Source: an uncultured Bacteroidales bacterium (GTDB lineage Bacteria > Bacteroidota > Bacteroidia > Bacteroidales > UBA932). From it: 30,392 nt of DNA. Shown one piece after another: positions 29,615 to 30,392 of the stretch (position 1 is the stretch's first letter; each line of letters starts with the position of its first letter). Made by a program: the position numbers and the translations under genes. The notes below the pieces were generated by a model. That model saw nothing but the letters and a program-made list of their open reading frames with translations. It was not told the DNA's origin and did no database searches. The DNA lies in contig CALCEJ010000023.1 in NCBI GenBank assembly GCA_937900465.1, positions 1 through 30,392 of the forward strand, in the 5' to 3' direction.

Positions 29615-30392
29615 GCTCAGGAAATTTGCGGAGAACGAGACGTTCCCCTGCCTCCTGCAGCCTTCTGCCGGGGATGTTCTCGTGCGTGTGGAGGGCTCCA
29701 GGGCGCTGAATCTCCGGAAACACCCCGTCGCCGGGCACTGGAATTCCGACGTATTCCACCGCGACGGGCCCATCGTGCTGGAACTTGGCTGTGGAAAAGG
29801 TGACTATACGATTGCGCTGGCAAAGCGTCATCCCGGGATGAATTTCATCGGGGTGGACATCAAGGGAGCGAGACTTTGGAAGGGAGCGAAATATGCGACG
29901 GAGAATGCCCTTCCCGGGGTTGCGTTTCTCAGGACCAGGATCGAATTCATCGAGGCTTTTTTCGCGCCGGGCGAGGTGTCGGAAATCTGGCTTACCTTTT
30001 CGGACCCCCAGATGGGCAGCGAGAATTCCCGCCTTAGCAGCCCGATATTTCTCGAGCGCTACCGTAAATTCCTCTCTCCGGGCGGCATCGTCCATCTCAA
30101 GACGGATTCCAGGTTCCTCTACGAATACACTTCCGCCGTCATCGCGGAAAATCACCTTCCCGTCCTCGCCCGCGGTACGGACATCTATGGCGCCGGCATA
30201 GAGTTTTCCGGCGATGTCAGCGACCCTGCCGCCGTCACGCAGGTGCAGACTTTTTACGAGTCGATGTTCCTGAAAATGGGCCTTCCCATCACGTATCTTG
30301 CCTTCCGCCTCTTCCCGGACGGCCCTTCAGGCGCCGCCGCTCCGCTTCTGAGCCCCGCCTCCTTCGATGCCGCCTTCTGGAAGGTGTTTGTT
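29601..30392 (+). CDS. trmB: tRNA (guanine-N7)-methyltransferase, 3' end outside window
   Basis: 264 residues from ATG 29601 with no stop before the window ends. Methylates G46 of tRNA with S-adenosylmethionine. Motifs: GPIVLELGCGKGDYTIALAKRHP (SAM motif I), FIGVDIKGARLWKGAK, and the catalytic-region TFSDPQMG, where Bacteroidota have TFSDPQ in place of the FPDPWPK of proteobacterial TrmB. Then FLSPGGIVHLKTDSRFLYEYT. It begins within the last codons of gldH (14-nt overlap). From the length reached, only a few residues should be missing. Confidence 0.93.
   Translation, partial: MGHGKLRKFAENETFPCLLQPSAGDVLVRVEGSRALNLRKHPVAGHWNSDVFHRDGPIVLELGCGKGDYTIALAKRHPGMNFIGVDIKGARLWKGAKYATENALPGVAFLRTRIEFIEAFFAPGEVSEIWLTFSDPQMGSENSRLSSPIFLERYRKFLSPGGIVHLKTDSRFLYEYTSAVIAENHLPVLARGTDIYGAGIEFSGDVSDPAAVTQVQTFYESMFLKMGLPITYLAFRLFPDGPSGAAAPLLSPASFDAAFWKVFV

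Noticed and set aside
1..30392. CRISPR array, insertion sequence or prophage
   Set aside because: No regularly spaced repeats with unique spacers, no transposase or phage structural gene, and no terminal inverted repeats with target duplications were seen.

Overview
The window reads as Bacteroidota, most likely Bacteroidales. Evidence is the repeated TAnnTTTG (-7) promoter box ahead of many genes in place of a sigma70-type TATAAT, and the gene content: Bacteroidota-type RicT next to GldH, a DUF2723 membrane protein, demethylmenaquinone methyltransferase, TFSDPQ-type TrmB, and an SpvB/YD-repeat Rhs protein. Genus cannot be decided. Bases 1-49 are Illumina TruSeq adapter, so base 50 is the true edge of a draft or metagenomic contig.

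Layout. 50-994 (-): truncated ECF sigma factor behind a CBM9-like lipoprotein. 1083-2114 (+): galE, divergent from it. 2160-2234 (+): tRNA-Val(TAC), followed by about 350 bp of gene-free palindromes holding two decayed copies of the tRNA 3' end. 2586-3101 (-): unknown protein with a structured leader. 3308-4051 (-) menG and 4112-7207 (+) DUF2723 protein share a compact divergent promoter. 7212-8159 (+): SAM methyltransferase, convergent with and overlapping the stop codon of lgt (8156-9055, -). 9172-17624 (-): the accessory island. 17743-24999 (+): pgk running directly into a TolC/MFP/RND efflux operon that ends in a PII-like protein. 25050-30392 (+): trxA, an outer-membrane protein, polyprenyl synthase, holB, ricT, gldH and trmB, packed with stop/start overlaps; trmB runs off the window.

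The most interesting part is 9172-17624. A 2014-residue secreted SpvB/VCBS/YD-repeat Rhs protein ends in a variable tip of about 220 residues with an HEFGH zinc-peptidase-like motif. Downstream on the same strand come a lipoprotein, a free-standing second tip without Rhs core (HEYGH), a second lipoprotein, a short internally deleted remnant of a third tip, and a third lipoprotein. This alternation of tip and lipoprotein, in DNA visibly more AT-rich than the Rhs core, looks like a polymorphic toxin with stored alternative tips and cognate immunity lipoproteins. The toxin/immunity roles are inferred; the homology, motifs and order are seen in the sequence.

The remainder is ordinary housekeeping with some unusual regulatory details: predicted near-leaderless mRNAs, a perfect 24-bp tandem duplication at the holB/ricT junction, a non-ATG start for the polyprenyl synthase, and an efflux operon lying 4 bp behind a glycolytic gene.
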